A stretch of 59,899 bases of DNA, taken from the NCBI RefSeq assembly GCF_947494055.1, contig NZ_CANLTR010000019.1, positions 1 to 59,899 of the forward strand, given 5' to 3'. Under the pieces are notes generated by a model. That model made no database searches. It was not told the DNA's origin and saw only the letters and a list, made by a program, of their open reading frames with translations. This document shows positions 1 to 8,868 of the stretch, in pieces (the first letter of the stretch is position 1; every line of letters starts with the position of its first letter). This DNA comes from an uncultured Jannaschia sp. (lineage in GTDB: Bacteria; Pseudomonadota; Alphaproteobacteria; Rhodobacterales; Rhodobacteraceae). The position numbers and the translations under genes were made by a program.

Positions 1-2
1 CA

Positions 3-1259
3 AGATGTCCATTATCGATCATGGACATTATCGACAGCAGAGGCTCACCGTCAGAGCAGTCACAACGGACGGATACGGATCAGCTCGGGTTCAACAAGAA
101 GGGAACCGGACGCTTTCTCGTGACGCTCGCGCTCTGCGCCGCAACTAGGTGCATCGTCGGTCTGACCCTGACCCCGACGGCGAACGCCTCCGCGGCCCTG
201 AAGACACTGGCGATGATCCTGTCCGACAAAGGCGTCTGGGCAGATCTGGTCGGGGCCCAATCGCCCTGGAACATGTATGGCACGCCCGAAACGATCCTTA
301 CGGATTGCGGGTCCGCGTTCCGCTCGGAGGTCTTTCGCCATGCCTGCGCGGACCTCCTGATCACGCTCGAGCGGGCACCTGCCGGAGTGCCGGAGTTCCG
401 CGGTTCGGGAGAACGGATCTTCCGAACCATCTCGGGCGGTCTCTCTGCGCGTCTGGCCGGGCACACCTTCGGCGACATCTTCGCTAAAGGAGATCGCGAC
501 CCGTCGAAGGACGTGTCGCTCACGATCGAGGACATCGCTTTCGCGCTCGTTCGCTGGGTCGTCGACGTCTACCACAATACGCCGCACGAAAGGTTGGGTG
601 GGGAGACGCCGGCGGCCTGCTGGCGTCGCCTTTCCAGCGAATACGGCGTCATGGCGCCTCCGGCAATGGACCGCTTCCGGATGATCTTTGGCACCAGGCT
701 CGAACGTTCCCTCGGAAAGACGGGCGTGATCGTGCTCGGGGTGAGATACCAGTCTCACGCGCTCGCCCAGCACATGCTCCGGCGCGATCCTCACAAGGTC
801 GACATCCGCTGGCATCCCGAGGACGTCGGTTCCATCGCGGTCCGGATCGGTGAAGAGTGGCATGTCGTCCCCGCGGTCGTCGAAGGGCTGGACGGGGTTC
901 CCGCCGCAAGCTGGCTGACGGCCCTTCGCGACGTTCGTGCGGGTCGTCATCAGGCCCGGGAGATCGACCTTCGCATCGTGCTCGACGCATTGGCGGCGAT
1001 CGAGGCCCGTAATGCCGACGCCATGCTCGCAGCCGGCGTGACCATGGACGACTGGTCGCCCGAGCGTCTGGCAAAGGCCGAGAAAACCCTCCTTTCGGGG
1101 ACGACGTTACGGGAACCGACCACGTCCACCGCCGATGACGGCGGCATCGGGCGACCGATCCCCGATCCAATCGATCCCCTGGTCAACGAGCGCGTCCCTG
1201 CCAAACGGGTCACGCCGACCAACGGCCGCAAGGGCGGCCTCGCCGCGGAGGAAGACTGA
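3..1259 (+). CDS. tniA: TniA/TnsB-type DDE transposase, 5' end off the window
   Basis: The reading frame is open to the left edge, so the N-terminal DNA-binding part is missing. Numbering from the first in-window ATG at 21, the integrase core shows Asp2 (in MDIID), Asp95 (in LTDCGSAF) and Glu131 (in RGSGERIFRTI). The last two are 35 residues apart, which is the D(35)E spacing of retroviral-integrase-like transposases. The motif YHNTPHERLGGETPAACW follows, and then a Mu-type C-terminal region. The protein should cut the transposon ends and join them to target DNA. It is followed by tniB and tniQ on the same strand. I read the catalytic triad as intact. Assigning Asp2 as the first acid rests on its distance to the conserved LALC strand and is less certain than the other two residues. 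Confidence 0.85.
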   Translation, partial: RCPLSIMDIIDSRGSPSEQSQRTDTDQLGFNKKGTGRFLVTLALCAATRCIVGLTLTPTANASAALKTLAMILSDKGVWADLVGAQSPWNMYGTPETILTDCGSAFRSEVFRHACADLLITLERAPAGVPEFRGSGERIFRTISGGLSARLAGHTFGDIFAKGDRDPSKDVSLTIEDIAFALVRWVVDVYHNTPHERLGGETPAACWRRLSSEYGVMAPPAMDRFRMIFGTRLERSLGKTGVIVLGVRYQSHALAQHMLRRDPHKVDIRWHPEDVGSIAVRIGEEWHVVPAVVEGLDGVPAASWLTALRDVRAGRHQAREIDLRIVLDALAAIEARNADAMLAAGVTMDDWSPERLAKAEKTLLSGTTLREPTTSTADDGGIGRPIPDPIDPLVNERVPAKRVTPTNGRKGGLAAEED

Positions 1260-1298
1260 CGATGGAAAGCCTTTCTCCCGGCATTCTGCATGCAAAGG

Positions 1299-1316
1299 GG
1301 CCCCTCCGGGGGGGCC
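1299..1316 (+). terminator. GC-rich hairpin between tniA and tniB
   Basis: GGCCCC and GGGGCC arms around a 6-base loop are followed by TTCT, 39 bases after the tniA stop. It could attenuate transcription into tniB. The short T tract makes full termination doubtful. Confidence 0.4.
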
Positions 1317-1523
1317 TTCTCTAATTCTGCCGTCCTTCGTCGTCGTGCGGGCTTGAGAGGGCCCGGCGACACGGAGACGTCCGGCCAGCCACAGCCTCCT
1401 GCCACAAGATCTCATAGGCACGCTCCGCGACCCTCGACGTCGCGGGGCCTAGTCTCGCGACGGTCTCCGGGCTCGAACTGCCCCGCCGCCGACTATTCCC
1501 TTCACTCCTATTGGAGACAAACC

Positions 1524-2498
1524 ATGTCTGACATCATGCGCACTCACACCATCGTCGAAGGTCTTCGTGCCCTCCACTTCCCCTCGGACCGGGACGGCGA
1601 GATGACCGCCCATCTCGACCGGCTATTCGAACGGGACGCCGAGGGCGCTCCCATCCCCGTCCCGCTGCGGTTCGGGCGAACCCGGGAGACGCGCGCGATC
1701 TTGTATGTCGCCGATCCGGGGGACGGAAAGACGCATTCCGTACACCGTGGGCTCTTCAAGTATCCCGCGCTCGTGGAGCGGCCGGATGGCTCGCTGCCCT
1801 GGATTTTTGCGACCGTTCCAAGCCCCGCTTCCCTGAAGTCGATGGTCTACGCGCTGCTCAAGGCTTCCGGATACCCGATCGAGACCTCCCGTCGTTCGAT
1901 CTGGGAACTCGTCGATATTCTGCGTGATCGACTCCATGACTTCGGCCAATGCCTGATCTGGATCGACGAGGGGCACGATCTCTTCTGCGCAGACCGTGAT
2001 CTCATCCTGCGGTTTCTGAAGGCGCTCATGCAAGGCGACGAGGCGGTTATCGTCGTAATGTCAGGTACCAACAAGCTCGACGAGGTGATCCGAAGCGATC
2101 CGCAGGTCCAGCGCCGCTTCTCGGTCATCCGGCCCCGGGCGGTGACCGCCCATATCGACGGTCCGGACTTCACCGATCGGATCGCCGAATGTTGCAGACG
2201 GGCCGGGCTGAGGCCGCCTTCCGAACCGGATCTCGTATCCCGTCTCTTTCATGCGGCTCGCTATCGTTTCGGCCGCGTTATCGAGATGACCATCGACGCG
2301 ATCGAGCAGGCCCTGCTGGCAGAGGCCGACGGTCTCGAGGTATGGCACTACGCGCTTGTCTGGGGGATGCAGGAGGGTCCGGAAGCCGAGCGCAATGTAT
2401 TCCTCGTCGGCAATTGGAAAAGTATCGAGACGGACCCGATCGAGATCGAACGGCCCCGTCGCCGGCACCGGGCTGCCTCGCGTACGGGAGGTCGCTGA
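1524..2498 (+). CDS. tniB: TniB/TnsC-like AAA ATPase of the transposon
   Basis: The product is 324 residues if translation starts at the ATG at 1524, which has GGAGA seven bases upstream. The Walker A motif is in VADPGDGKTHS, the Walker B motif is in CLIWIDEGHDL, and a sensor-like VVMSGTNKLDEV follows. TniB/TnsC proteins are ATP-dependent regulators that link target choice to the transposase. An upstream in-frame extension to 1290 crosses the GC-rich hairpin and looks non-coding. The gene lies between tniA and tniQ. Its stop TGA is one base from the tniQ ATG, so tniB and tniQ are probably translationally coupled. Confidence 0.88.
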   Translation: MSDIMRTHTIVEGLRALHFPSDRDGEMTAHLDRLFERDAEGAPIPVPLRFGRTRETRAILYVADPGDGKTHSVHRGLFKYPALVERPDGSLPWIFATVPSPASLKSMVYALLKASGYPIETSRRSIWELVDILRDRLHDFGQCLIWIDEGHDLFCADRDLILRFLKALMQGDEAVIVVMSGTNKLDEVIRSDPQVQRRFSVIRPRAVTAHIDGPDFTDRIAECCRRAGLRPPSEPDLVSRLFHAARYRFGRVIEMTIDAIEQALLAEADGLEVWHYALVWGMQEGPEAERNVFLVGNWKSIETDPIEIERPRRRHRAASRTGGR

Positions 2499-2499
2499 C

Positions 2500-4329
2500 A
2501 TGACGAAGCTCATGCCTAACCTTCCCTTTGACGACGACGAAACCCCCCTATCCTGGGCCTCCCGGATGGCGGAACTGCATACGCATGGCAGGATCAACTC
2601 ATTTCTCACCGAGATCGGGATCTCCGTGGGCGATCTTGCGGTCGGCGTACGATCGGCTGTTATGGCTCTCTGTAAAATCACGGGTCAGGATCCCGCACCG
2701 GTTCTGCGCAACACCGTGACCCATACCGATGCGCGGACGCGGACCTTCCGTGATCAGAGCTTCGAAGCCGACCTGACGGCGTCGCATCCCAAGTTCTGCG
2801 CGCAGTGTCTCGTGGAAGACGAGGTTGGTGTCGATCATCCCCACATCGGACGCAGACACCGCCTGCTTTGGACCTTCGCTCCGGTCCGAAGCTGCGTTCG
2901 GCACGAGGTTCGCCTTTACGAGAGACCATCGTCAAGCGGTGGTTCGGCGCCTTTGGACATGCGCGAAGTGGTTCCGGAAACGGGACTTGCTCTTGCAGAT
3001 CTGGCCAATGCCGCGGAGCCTGCCGTACCGACCGGGCTGGAACGCTACCTCATGGGACGCTTCGACGGGATGTTGGGGCCGGTCTGGCTTGACGGGCAAC
3101 CCGTCGATCTGGCCGTCAAGTCGACCGAAATTCTTGGGGCAAGGCTTCTGTTCGGCCCGGAGAAGACGCTAAGGCAAATGTCCGAAGATGACTGGCGTCG
3201 CGCGGGCGCTGTCGGCTGGAATGCTGTCTCGGAGGGCACTGACGGCCCTCTCAACGTCCTTGACGAGATGCTCGATGAGCACGGTCTGCAATGCGCCTCC
3301 AGGTTCCGGCCCGTGCATGCTCTGGGCATGATGGCATCTTGGCTACAATACCGGGGGCGGCAGGACGAACCGGGCGCGATGCATGATATGGTCTTCGAGA
3401 AGGTTCGGCAACGCTTCCCCTTCAAGCCCGGCCAGACCTTGTTCGGCAGGAAGATCGACTCCCCGTGTCTCGTCCGGATCAGTGACGCGACCGCAGGCCT
3501 TATCACCGACGTGGAGGGTTACGCACACGAACTGCATCGCCGAGGGCTTCTAAGGGACCATCAACGCATGCTGCCGCCCAATCGTCAGGTCGTACACTAC
3601 CGCGGTGCCATCGACGTCCGAGATTTGGTCATGCGGGCTGTCCGACCGGAGCACGCCGCCCAATGGCTTGGAACGGATACGAGGCTGATCAATGCTCTGA
3701 TGACGGCAGGCTTTCTGGGGGCGTTCGATGTAACGCTGGGCGTCCGGGCGTCCGATCGATCCTTCGTGGACAAGAGCGACCTTCAGGCTTTGTTGATGCT
3801 GATCGCGTCATTCCCGATCGCTCGAGAGAGCCAGACCGGTCTTGTCGATCCATTCGTGCCCACATGGACGGGGGCGGCGGACCTGGTTTCCCTCGTTTCG
3901 AGCATCCTGGGTGATCCAGATCGAACCGTATTTCGGCTGAATGGCCGAGCCGCGATCGATCGGGTCCGCACAAGGGTCGTCGATCAGGTCAACGATTGGC
4001 GTCCGGGCGGGGGTATGGCCGGGACAGTCGCGCTTTACATGCTCGGGCTCTCCGCCAAGTCCGATCCACGTGAGATCGCCTGGCCGGAGGAGTTTCCATG
4101 GTCCGCGACTGACGGAGATCTCGGCGACGTCTGGGTCGAGCCATGGGAGATGGAAATGATACGCAAGACGTTCGTCCTGCCTGATCGACTTGCTTCGGAA
4201 CTGGGGTCATCGCCGACGGCGATCGAGCATCGCATCAGCGAGGCCGGCGTAACGCCCGAGGTCGGTCTAGAATCCTTGCAGGCACCGCTCTATCGAAGGA
4301 CAGATTTACCCGAAGGCCTTCGAACCTGA
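2500..4329 (+). CDS. tniQ: TniQ/TnsD-family target-selection protein
   Basis: The product is 609 residues. The start at 2500 follows the tniB stop by one base. The N-terminal part has the TniQ pattern: an early LPF and ETPLSWASRMAELH segment, then a zinc-finger-like FCAQCLVEDE near residue 100, a conserved Trp, and VRSCVRHEVRL. Together these give the CxxC and CxxH ligand pairs of the family. The long C-terminal part is probably the helical, DNA-reading region typical of TnsD-sized members. Such proteins choose the insertion site and recruit the ATPase and transposase. No resolvase gene, TnsA-like endonuclease or Cas gene follows. A terminator lies 26 bases downstream. Confidence 0.85.
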   Translation: MTKLMPNLPFDDDETPLSWASRMAELHTHGRINSFLTEIGISVGDLAVGVRSAVMALCKITGQDPAPVLRNTVTHTDARTRTFRDQSFEADLTASHPKFCAQCLVEDEVGVDHPHIGRRHRLLWTFAPVRSCVRHEVRLYERPSSSGGSAPLDMREVVPETGLALADLANAAEPAVPTGLERYLMGRFDGMLGPVWLDGQPVDLAVKSTEILGARLLFGPEKTLRQMSEDDWRRAGAVGWNAVSEGTDGPLNVLDEMLDEHGLQCASRFRPVHALGMMASWLQYRGRQDEPGAMHDMVFEKVRQRFPFKPGQTLFGRKIDSPCLVRISDATAGLITDVEGYAHELHRRGLLRDHQRMLPPNRQVVHYRGAIDVRDLVMRAVRPEHAAQWLGTDTRLINALMTAGFLGAFDVTLGVRASDRSFVDKSDLQALLMLIASFPIARESQTGLVDPFVPTWTGAADLVSLVSSILGDPDRTVFRLNGRAAIDRVRTRVVDQVNDWRPGGGMAGTVALYMLGLSAKSDPREIAWPEEFPWSATDGDLGDVWVEPWEMEMIRKTFVLPDRLASELGSSPTAIEHRISEAGVTPEVGLESLQAPLYRRTDLPEGLRT

Positions 4330-4355
4330 CGCGCCATTCTCCCTCGATGCTTTAG

Positions 4356-4382
4356 GCCGCCCTTTCGGGCGGCTCTTTTTTT
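4356..4382 (+). terminator. Rho-independent terminator after tniQ
   Basis: The arms GCCGCCC and GGGCGGC close a short TTTC loop and run into TCTTTTTTT. This is a classical intrinsic terminator. It marks the 3' end of the tni operon. Confidence 0.9.
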
Positions 4383-4532
4383 CAGATTCCGATGGAAGTT
4401 AATCGACGGCTTAATGGCAGTTTTATCGGCGTAGTCTCGTCGAGATCTGCGTTCTCTTCAGGAAAATTGAAGATTGATTTGACGTTGTGGTCGTTTGGCG
4501 ATGTTTCCTACATCTGGTCCGGAGGAAGCCGC

Positions 4533-5297
4533 ATGCGATTGTTCGACCTGAGCGACAGGACCGCGCTCGTCACGGGCGCGACCAAGGGCATCGGTCGCGC
4601 CATCGCCGGGGCGTTGGCGGAAGCCGGGGCCCGTGTCGTCGTGTCGAGCCGGACGCAGGTGGATTGCGACCGGGTGGCCGAGGAGATCGCGGAGGCCGGC
4701 GGCACCGCCACGGGCATCGCCGCCAACATCTCGAAGGACGGTGCGCTCGAAGCTCTCGTGGACGGCGCCGAGGCCGCTTTCGGCCCGGTCGACGTTCTCG
4801 TCTGCAACGCGGCGGCGAACCCCTATTACGGGCCTTTCCTCGATACGCCGGACGCGGCGTTCGACAAGACGATCCGCACGAATGTCCGCGCCAACATGCG
4901 GCTCGCCCGCCGCGTCGTTCCGGGGATGCGGGCGCGGCGCGACGGGGCGATCGTCGTGATCTCCTCCATCGCGGCGTTCAAGGGTTCCGACAATCTCGGC
5001 ATGTATGCCCTGACAAAGGCCGCCGACGCGCAGCTCGTGCGCAACCTCGCGGTGGCCTACGGACCCGACAACATCCGCGCGAACGGCATCGCGCCGGCGC
5101 TGGTGCGGACCGACTTCGCTCGCGCGTTGTGGGAGGACGAGGCCCGCGCCGCTCGCGTTGCGGAGACCTACGCGCTCAAGCGGCTGGGCGAGCCCGACGA
5201 CATTGCCGGGCCCGCGGTCTTCCTCGCGAGCCGAGCCGGCGCCTGGATGACCGGCCAGACGCTCATTATCGACGGTGGCTGGTCGGTGCGGGACTGA
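4533..5297 (+). CDS. SDR-family oxidoreductase
   Basis: The product is 254 residues from the ATG at 4533, with GGAGG eight bases upstream. It is a classical short-chain dehydrogenase/reductase. The cofactor motif TGATKGIG is near residue 15, the CNAA motif is near residue 90, the catalytic Ser is in VVISSIAA, and Tyr and Lys are in MYALTKAAD. The C-terminal end is IDGGW. It should be a soluble NAD(P)-dependent oxidoreductase. It is convergent with the neighbouring importer operon and shares no promoter with it. The 150 bases upstream are clearly more AT-rich than the gene and probably hold its promoter. The substrate cannot be read from the sequence. Confidence 0.88.
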   Translation: MRLFDLSDRTALVTGATKGIGRAIAGALAEAGARVVVSSRTQVDCDRVAEEIAEAGGTATGIAANISKDGALEALVDGAEAAFGPVDVLVCNAAANPYYGPFLDTPDAAFDKTIRTNVRANMRLARRVVPGMRARRDGAIVVISSIAAFKGSDNLGMYALTKAADAQLVRNLAVAYGPDNIRANGIAPALVRTDFARALWEDEARAARVAETYALKRLGEPDDIAGPAVFLASRAGAWMTGQTLIIDGGWSVRD

Positions 5298-5389
5298 CGG
5301 CGCTTGCGGGCCGCCTGCGACAACGTCGATGCGCCGCAGGCCTCAGACGTTACCGGCTCCTGCCCCCGAAGCGGTTTCCGGGCCCCCGA

Positions 5390-6142
5390 TCAGCGGGACG
5401 CCGCATAATACGCGATCTTGCGCTCCAGATAGGCGAGAAACTCCGACAGCGTGAAGGCCAGGGCGAACAGCACGATCAGCACGGCCCAGAACTCTGCCAT
5501 CAGGAAATTGCTGGCATAGAGCTCGAACAAAGCCCCGAACCCCACGATCGAGATCAGCAGCTGGCCGATGATCACGCCCTTGACGGCCCGGATCACTCCG
5601 ATCCGCACGCCGCCCAGGATCTCGGGCAGCGCCGCCCAGACGTAGATCTTGAAGAAGGCGTCGAGCGGCGTCGCACCGAAGGAGCGCGACATCTCGACCA
5701 GCGACCGGTTGATGTTCTTCACCCCGGCCCGCGCGTTCAGGATGATGATCCAGATCGCGAACAGGGTCGTGGTGATGATGATCGTCCGCATGCCGAACCC
5801 GAACAGCACCATCAGTACCGGCACGAGCGCGGTCAGCGGCGCGCTGAGGAAGATGTTGACCCAGGGCAGCAGCAACTCGTCGAGAAGCCGGCTCCGTCCC
5901 ATGAGGATGCCGACGGGGATACCGATGACGACCGCCACGATCACCCCCGCCCAGAACGCGTAGGCCGTCGTCGCCAGCGCATCGAGGAAGGAGGGCGTCG
6001 TCACCAGACCCAGCAGCGTGACGACGACCTCCGAGAGCGGCGGCACGAAAAAGGTGAGATCCAGCCGCCCGACGAGTTCTCACAGGAGCCCCCAGACGAT
6101 CAGGGAGGACATCATCGGCAACCTGTATCCGAAGACCATCAT
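5390..6142 (-). pseudogene. NitT/TauT-type ABC permease with an in-frame stop in its first membrane helix
   Basis: The frame opens at 6142, eight bases after the ATPase stop, and would give about 250 residues, the usual length for SsuC/TauC-type permeases. Codon 21 is TGA (6082-6080), exactly where the family usually has Trp in a WELVGR-like motif. After it the frame continues undisturbed through the remaining helices and the cytoplasmic EAA-like loop (SLVEMSRSFGATPLDAFFK) to AASR. A GTG at 6046 could restart translation and give 218 residues lacking the first helix. Possible explanations are a recent nonsense mutation, a sequencing error, or restart. Other genes here use TGA as a normal stop, so recoding is unlikely. 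Confidence 0.75.
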
Positions 6143-6149
6143 GATCGGC

Positions 6150-6953
6150 TCACTCCACGTAGCTTCGCAGCGAGGCCCAGATCTCGTCCACGATGTCGAG
6201 ATATTCGGCATCCCTGCGGATGTTGCCGCCGCCGCCGCGCGAGATCGACGGCCGGATCACCTCGTGCACCCGGCTCGGACGCGGCAGCAGGATGGCGATC
6301 TGGTCGGAGACGTAGACCGCCTCCTCGATCGAGTGGGTGACGAAGATGAAGGTCTTCCGCTCGGTCTCGACCAGCGCCAGCATGTCCTCCTGGAACTTGC
6401 GGCGCGTCTGCTCGTCCACCGCCGAGAACGGCTCGTCGAGGAGCAGGACGTCGGCATCGACCGAGAGCGCTCGGGCGAGGCCGACGCGCTGGCGCATGCC
6501 GCCCGAAAGCTCGTGCGGGAAGCTCTGCTCGAACCCTGCCAGGCCGACCTCCCGGATGTAGCGCGCCGCCCGGTCCTCCCGCTCGGACCGGGCGACGCCG
6601 CGCAGTTCCAGCCCGAAGGCCACGTTGCGCAGCACGCTGGCCCAGGGCAGGAGCGCGAAATCCTGGAACACGAAGGCGCGGTCCGGGCCCGGCCCCTCGA
6701 CCGGGCGACCATCCACCTCGACCGAACCGGAGCTCGCCGGGATCAGGCCCGCGATGATCTTGAGCAATGTCGTCTTGCCGCAGCCCGAGGGGCCGAGCAG
6801 CGAGGTGAGCTGCCCCCGCGGGAAGTCGAGCGACAGGTTCTCGAGCGCCTGCACGTCGCCGTAATTCTTCGACACGCCACGGACCGACACCGCGATATCG
6901 GCGGGCGGGGCGGCCGGGGCCGCGCGCCCGAGGCTTCGATCAATCTGAGACAT
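6150..6953 (-). CDS. NitT/TauT-type ABC transporter ATPase (SsuB/TauB-like)
   Basis: The product is 267 residues. Walker A is GPSGCGKTT, the Q-loop is in FQDFALLPW, the signature is LSGGMRQR, Walker B is VLLLDEPF, and the switch His is in FVTHSIEEA. It should energise the importer formed with the two neighbouring permeases. Its ATG at 6953 lies 14 bases inside the end of the upstream permease, so translation is coupled. The second permease starts eight bases after its stop. The C-terminal tail contains a short glycine run (SRGGGGN). Confidence 0.92.
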   Translation of the reverse strand: MSQIDRSLGRAAPAAPPADIAVSVRGVSKNYGDVQALENLSLDFPRGQLTSLLGPSGCGKTTLLKIIAGLIPASSGSVEVDGRPVEGPGPDRAFVFQDFALLPWASVLRNVAFGLELRGVARSEREDRAARYIREVGLAGFEQSFPHELSGGMRQRVGLARALSVDADVLLLDEPFSAVDEQTRRKFQEDMLALVETERKTFIFVTHSIEEAVYVSDQIAILLPRPSRVHEVIRPSISRGGGGNIRRDAEYLDIVDEIWASLRSYVE

Positions 6954-7803
6954 AGCCACGGTTGTTCCCTTCGAAGAGCCGGTTCTCGAGCGTCTCGAGC
7001 AAATTGAGGAAGACCACCGCCAGCAGGATGATCGAGAAGATCGCCGCGTACATGCTCGGGTAGTCCGCGACCGACCGGCTGTAGGTGATGATGTCGCCCA
7101 CACCCGTCGGCGTGATCTTCAGCTCCGACAGGATGGCGCCGATGAAGCCCGCCGACACGCCGAGGCGCAGCCCCGAGAAGATGATGGGCGAGGCGGCGGG
7201 GATGACGACCTTGAGCAGCACGTCGCGATCGCTCGCCATGAAGGAGGTCGCCATCTCCTTGATCGAGCCGGGCGTGTTGGCGACCGCGCTCGCCGTGTTC
7301 AGGACGATCACCGGCATCGCCATGATGCAGACCACGAACACCTTCGAGGTGAGCCCGATGCCGTAGACCATCACCAGGATCGGGATCAGCGCGGCGAGCG
7401 GCGCGGCCTGCATGACGATGAAGATTGGCGAGAACAGCCATCTGGACGCGGCGTTGAGACCGATCCAGAGCCCCATCCCGATTCCCACGAGCGCGGAGAT
7501 CGCGACGCCGATCACCAGAGGCTGCAGCGTCTCCGCGTAGGCCACGAAGAGCGAGCCGTCGAAGACCATGCGCATCAGCGCCAACATCGAGTTGATGAAG
7601 GTGGGGAAGGCGTAGCTGACCGGAACGCGCCCGGCGATCTCCCACGCGCCGAACACGATCGCCGCGGAGAGGACCTTGAGCGCGAGGGACCGGTGGGTCC
7701 GGAACGCGTCGATCGCGCGCCCGGTCCCCGCGGTGACCCGCGGCCGCCCGCCCGACGCGCCCTTGCCCGCATCGCGGGCGAGGGACCGCCCGGCGCGGAT
7801 CAC
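6940..7803 (-). CDS. NitT/TauT-type ABC transporter permease (intact)
   Basis: The product is 287 residues from a GTG at 7803 that overlaps the TGA of the binding-protein gene (GTGA). A charged N-terminal tail precedes about six membrane helices (for example VLSAAIVFGAWEIAGRVP and FVVCIMAMPVIVLNTA). The EAA-type coupling loop (SIKEMATSFMASDRDVLLKVVIP) would contact the ATPase. The WEIAGR segment here is the counterpart of the place where the partner permease has its stop codon. This permease is intact and might form a homodimer if the partner is lost. Confidence 0.9.
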   Translation of the reverse strand: MIRAGRSLARDAGKGASGGRPRVTAGTGRAIDAFRTHRSLALKVLSAAIVFGAWEIAGRVPVSYAFPTFINSMLALMRMVFDGSLFVAYAETLQPLVIGVAISALVGIGMGLWIGLNAASRWLFSPIFIVMQAAPLAALIPILVMVYGIGLTSKVFVVCIMAMPVIVLNTASAVANTPGSIKEMATSFMASDRDVLLKVVIPAASPIIFSGLRLGVSAGFIGAILSELKITPTGVGDIITYSRSVADYPSMYAAIFSIILLAVVFLNLLETLENRLFEGNNRGYVSD

Positions 7804-8804
7804 TGCGAGGCCTTCTCGGTCGCGGCGCCGCCCGTGGCCTTGTCGAGAGGCGCGAAGTACCAGAAATCCTCGATGTCGAGCGAGGCCGGATCGCCTTCGA
7901 GCTGACCCGCGGCGGTGTACCATTCGAGATCGGCCTCAGCAGCCTTCCGGCCGCCGCCCTGCGGGTCGTAGAGGCCGCCCTCCACCGCTTCGGCGTAGAA
8001 GGTGTCGAGATCGCCCAGCACCGCTTCCGGCAATCGCCCGATCGGCCCGTCGGGATCGGTCTCGCGGCCGATGATCGTCGGGTCCGCGGCCATGTCGGCC
8101 CAGGTGCTCGCGAGCGCCGCGACGAAGATGTCCACCGCCTCCTCGTTGGCCTCGATCCAGTCGAGATTGGCGAAGAGCGCCTCGTCGCTGGCGTTCACCT
8201 CGAACATCGGCAGGGCACGGAACCTGTCGCCGGCCTCGTCGAGGATGCGGTTCTTGTTGGCGAGGTCGAGGATCGTCGCGTCCGCCTGCCCGGCGATCAG
8301 CGCGACGACCCGGTTGGCCGAACCCGGCACGTAGGAGCGCTCGCCGAAGGTGAGCCCCTCCCGCTCCTCGATGACGTTGGCGATCGAGTCGGTGCCGCCG
8401 CCGCGCGAATGCAGCAGGATCGGCTCCCCGTCGAGATCGGCGAGCGTCTCGTAGGTGTTCGTCGTGACCGGGAAGAAGATCAGCCGCGAAAGCTGGTAGA
8501 TGATTCGGATTGGGGCGCGCGAGCGCTGCATGGCCGCGTAGGGCGTGCCGAAGCCGACATCCATCTGCCCCGAGAGCACCGCCTGGATGGCGAGCTCCTC
8601 GTCGGCGAAGGCGGTCCATTCGTAGTCCAGACCCTGCGCCTTCGCCCGGTCGAGCGCGACGAAGAACGCCGCCAGCTCGGCGGAGGGCGTCTCGGCGAGC
8701 GCGATGCGGATAGTGTCCGTCTGCGCGGTGGCGCCCGTCGTCGACGCGGCTAGGACGAGGCCCGCCATCGCGCCGAGGAACGATGCCTTCGGATAATGTC
8801 GCAT
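7800..8804 (-). CDS. ABC transporter substrate-binding protein, NMT1/TauA-like
   Basis: The product is 334 residues from the ATG at 8804, which follows a strong GGAGGAG. The signal peptide (basic MRHYPK, a hydrophobic stretch, ATAQ before the cleavage site) sends it to the periplasm. The mature protein has the two-lobed periplasmic-binding-protein pattern of the NitT/TauT class: TIRIALAETPSAELAAFFVA, a QAVLSGQMDVGFG segment, and a second-lobe GQADATILDLAN. It is the first gene of the importer operon. The ligand is unknown. The divergent hydrolase and GntR regulator nearby suggest an organic acid or aromatic breakdown product, which is inference from context. Confidence 0.88.
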   Translation of the reverse strand: MRHYPKASFLGAMAGLVLAASTTGATAQTDTIRIALAETPSAELAAFFVALDRAKAQGLDYEWTAFADEELAIQAVLSGQMDVGFGTPYAAMQRSRAPIRIIYQLSRLIFFPVTTNTYETLADLDGEPILLHSRGGGTDSIANVIEEREGLTFGERSYVPGSANRVVALIAGQADATILDLANKNRILDEAGDRFRALPMFEVNASDEALFANLDWIEANEEAVDIFVAALASTWADMAADPTIIGRETDPDGPIGRLPEAVLGDLDTFYAEAVEGGLYDPQGGGRKAAEADLEWYTAAGQLEGDPASLDIEDFWYFAPLDKATGGAATEKASQ

Positions 8805-8868
8805 GTGTTCTCCTCCCAAAAGAACGTTCGGACTTCGGTCGCGCCTCTCGGACGCGACCCCGAGGGGG

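Noticed and set aside
5-34. ATGTCCAT/ATGGACAT inverted repeat and doubled CATTATCGA near the left edge, resembling a transposon end
   Set aside because: The tniA frame runs straight through it, and the following Asp and integrase spacing are consistent with normal coding sequence. Only the missing upstream sequence could show a real end.
21-60. tniA as a natural short gene starting at 21
   Set aside because: The frame is open to the edge, and the start would leave no DNA-binding region before the first catalytic Asp. It is more likely a cut gene.
1290-1523. Longer N-terminus for TniB
   Set aside because: It crosses a GC hairpin and lacks family similarity. The ATG at 1524 has a good ribosome-binding site.
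1-4382. CRISPR-associated transposon
   Set aside because: No repeat array, cas gene or guide-like repeat was seen beside tniQ in the window.
5390-6142. Recoding of TGA as Trp
   Set aside because: Many genes in the window end in TGA, so the codon is a normal stop here.
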